Shown: positions 48,710 to 49,570 of the stretch, in pieces
How the letters are laid out: the number at the start of each line of letters is the position of its first letter
Numbering within the stretch: position 1 is the stretch's first letter
NCBI RefSeq assembly: GCF_002777825.1
Contig: NZ_MEIR01000067.1
Span: 1-49,570 of the forward strand
Direction: 5' to 3'
From: Snodgrassella alvi
GTDB lineage: Bacteria; Pseudomonadota; Gammaproteobacteria; Burkholderiales; Neisseriaceae
DNA length: 49,570 bases
The notes under the pieces: generated by a model
Databases searched by the model: none
What the model was told of the DNA's origin: nothing
The model's input: the letters and a program-made list of their open reading frames with translations, nothing else
Made by a program: the position numbers and the translations under genes

Positions 48710-49570
48710 AATACTGCCGGCCAACTACTCATCTATACCGACCCCGCCGGCCACAGCACCCACTACCAGCGCGACCCGCGCGGACTGGTGCATACCCGCA
48801 TCGATGCTGCCGGACGCAAACTCGGCTTTAACTACGACGCCTATGGCCGCCTTAACACCCTTATCAACGAAAACGGCGAACACTACCAATTTCAATACGA
48901 TGCCGCCGACCGCCTCATCGAACAAACCGATCTGGACGGGCGTAAACAGAAATACAGCTACGATGCACTGAATAACGTCAGCGCCGTGCACTTTGCTGCC
49001 GGCAGCAGTGCCGAAATCACCCACCGCTTCAAACGCGATGCCATCGGCCGCCTCATCGGCAAATACACCACCGACGGCACCACCGCCTACCAGTACGATA
49101 AAGCCGACAACCTTATCAAAGTCGGCTACAAAAAAGCCGGCCTGCCCGCAGAAGCCGAACCCGATATCATCGCCTTCAGCTACGATCTACTGGGTAACCT
49201 GCTGAGCGAAACCACCGCACAGGGTACCCTCAGCCACCAGTACGACCCACTGGGCAACCGCATCGCCACCACCTTGCCGGATGGGCGCACCATCAACAAC
49301 CTCTATTACGGTTCCGGCCACCTGCACCAGATAAACATTGACGGCCACATCATCAGCGATATCGAACGCGACAACCTGCACCGCGAAGTATTACGTACCC
49401 AGGGACGCCTGAACACCCAGTTCAAATACGACCGCAACAGCCGGCTACAACACAAACAGATACAGCGCAATCAGAATCCGATTCTGCCCGATATCCTCAT
49501 CGAACGCAGCTACCAGTACGACAACCTCGACCGGCTGGTAAGCAAAAGACACAGCAAACACGGCCAGACC
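48710..49570 (+). pseudogene. Third rhs core fragment (no start; runs off the right edge)
   Basis: From 48710 the DNA matches 44597-45457 at a constant offset of 4113, without indels but with scattered substitutions. The frame of the core is open to the edge. No ATG lies in frame at the joint; upstream is AT-rich DNA open only to 48665. So it is a 5'-truncated rhs core, probably carrying another tip beyond the window. Whether it is expressed is unknown. Confidence 0.85.

Overview
The window looks like the chromosome of a low-GC member of the Neisseriaceae, most like the bee-gut symbiont Snodgrassella. This is inferred from gene content, a 12-base uptake-sequence-like word (AGGCTGCCTGAA, the form known from Simonsiella) inside a terminator, and large Rhs toxin genes of the type VI secretion (T6SS) class, which are well known in that genus. 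The genus call is an inference; nothing here is a phylogenetic marker test.

Layout. At the left edge (1-2889) is the 5' part of an rhs gene on the minus strand. It is followed by housekeeping genes, mostly on the minus strand: gltB-gltD (glutamate synthase), ybeD-lipB-lipA (lipoate), queC, then tsaD, an ABC-F ATPase and two DUF4124 secreted proteins on plus. Next on minus come dnaE, 6S RNA, zapA, a coiled-coil division protein, gpsA, acpP-fabF, a prolyl oligopeptidase, and tpiA-secG-tRNA-Leu. From 28.3 to 36.8 kb gene density falls: a pcm-like methyltransferase, chaB, a rhodanese, an EamA transporter, a frameshifted LysM protein next to an LprI-type lysozyme inhibitor, tRNA-Arg, a metallophosphoesterase and a LysP-like permease. 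From 36.9 to 41.7 kb are an ArnT-like membrane glycosyltransferase, ubiG, and convergent to them the ubiU-ubiV-ubiT operon for oxygen-independent ubiquinone synthesis.

The right end (42184-49570) is a polymorphic-toxin locus. A complete 1459-residue Rhs protein carries a prePAAR motif, N-terminal membrane segments, a PAAR-like region, YD repeats and an HNH/EndoVII-type nuclease tip, and is followed by an Imm50-like immunity gene. Behind it lie a displaced rhs C-terminal cassette with an unrecognised toxin tip and its 82-residue partner, a lone immunity-like gene, and a third rhs core fragment that runs off the window.

The left and right rhs genes and their shared 91-base leader form an inverted repeat of about 2.9 kb bounding 39 kb of mostly essential genes. 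The displaced cassettes repeat parts of the right rhs core in direct orientation. The arrangement fits toxin-tip replacement by homologous recombination, with inversion or gene conversion between the two rhs copies also possible. The broken LysM gene with its intact LprI-type neighbour looks like a second, decayed antibacterial effector/immunity pair.
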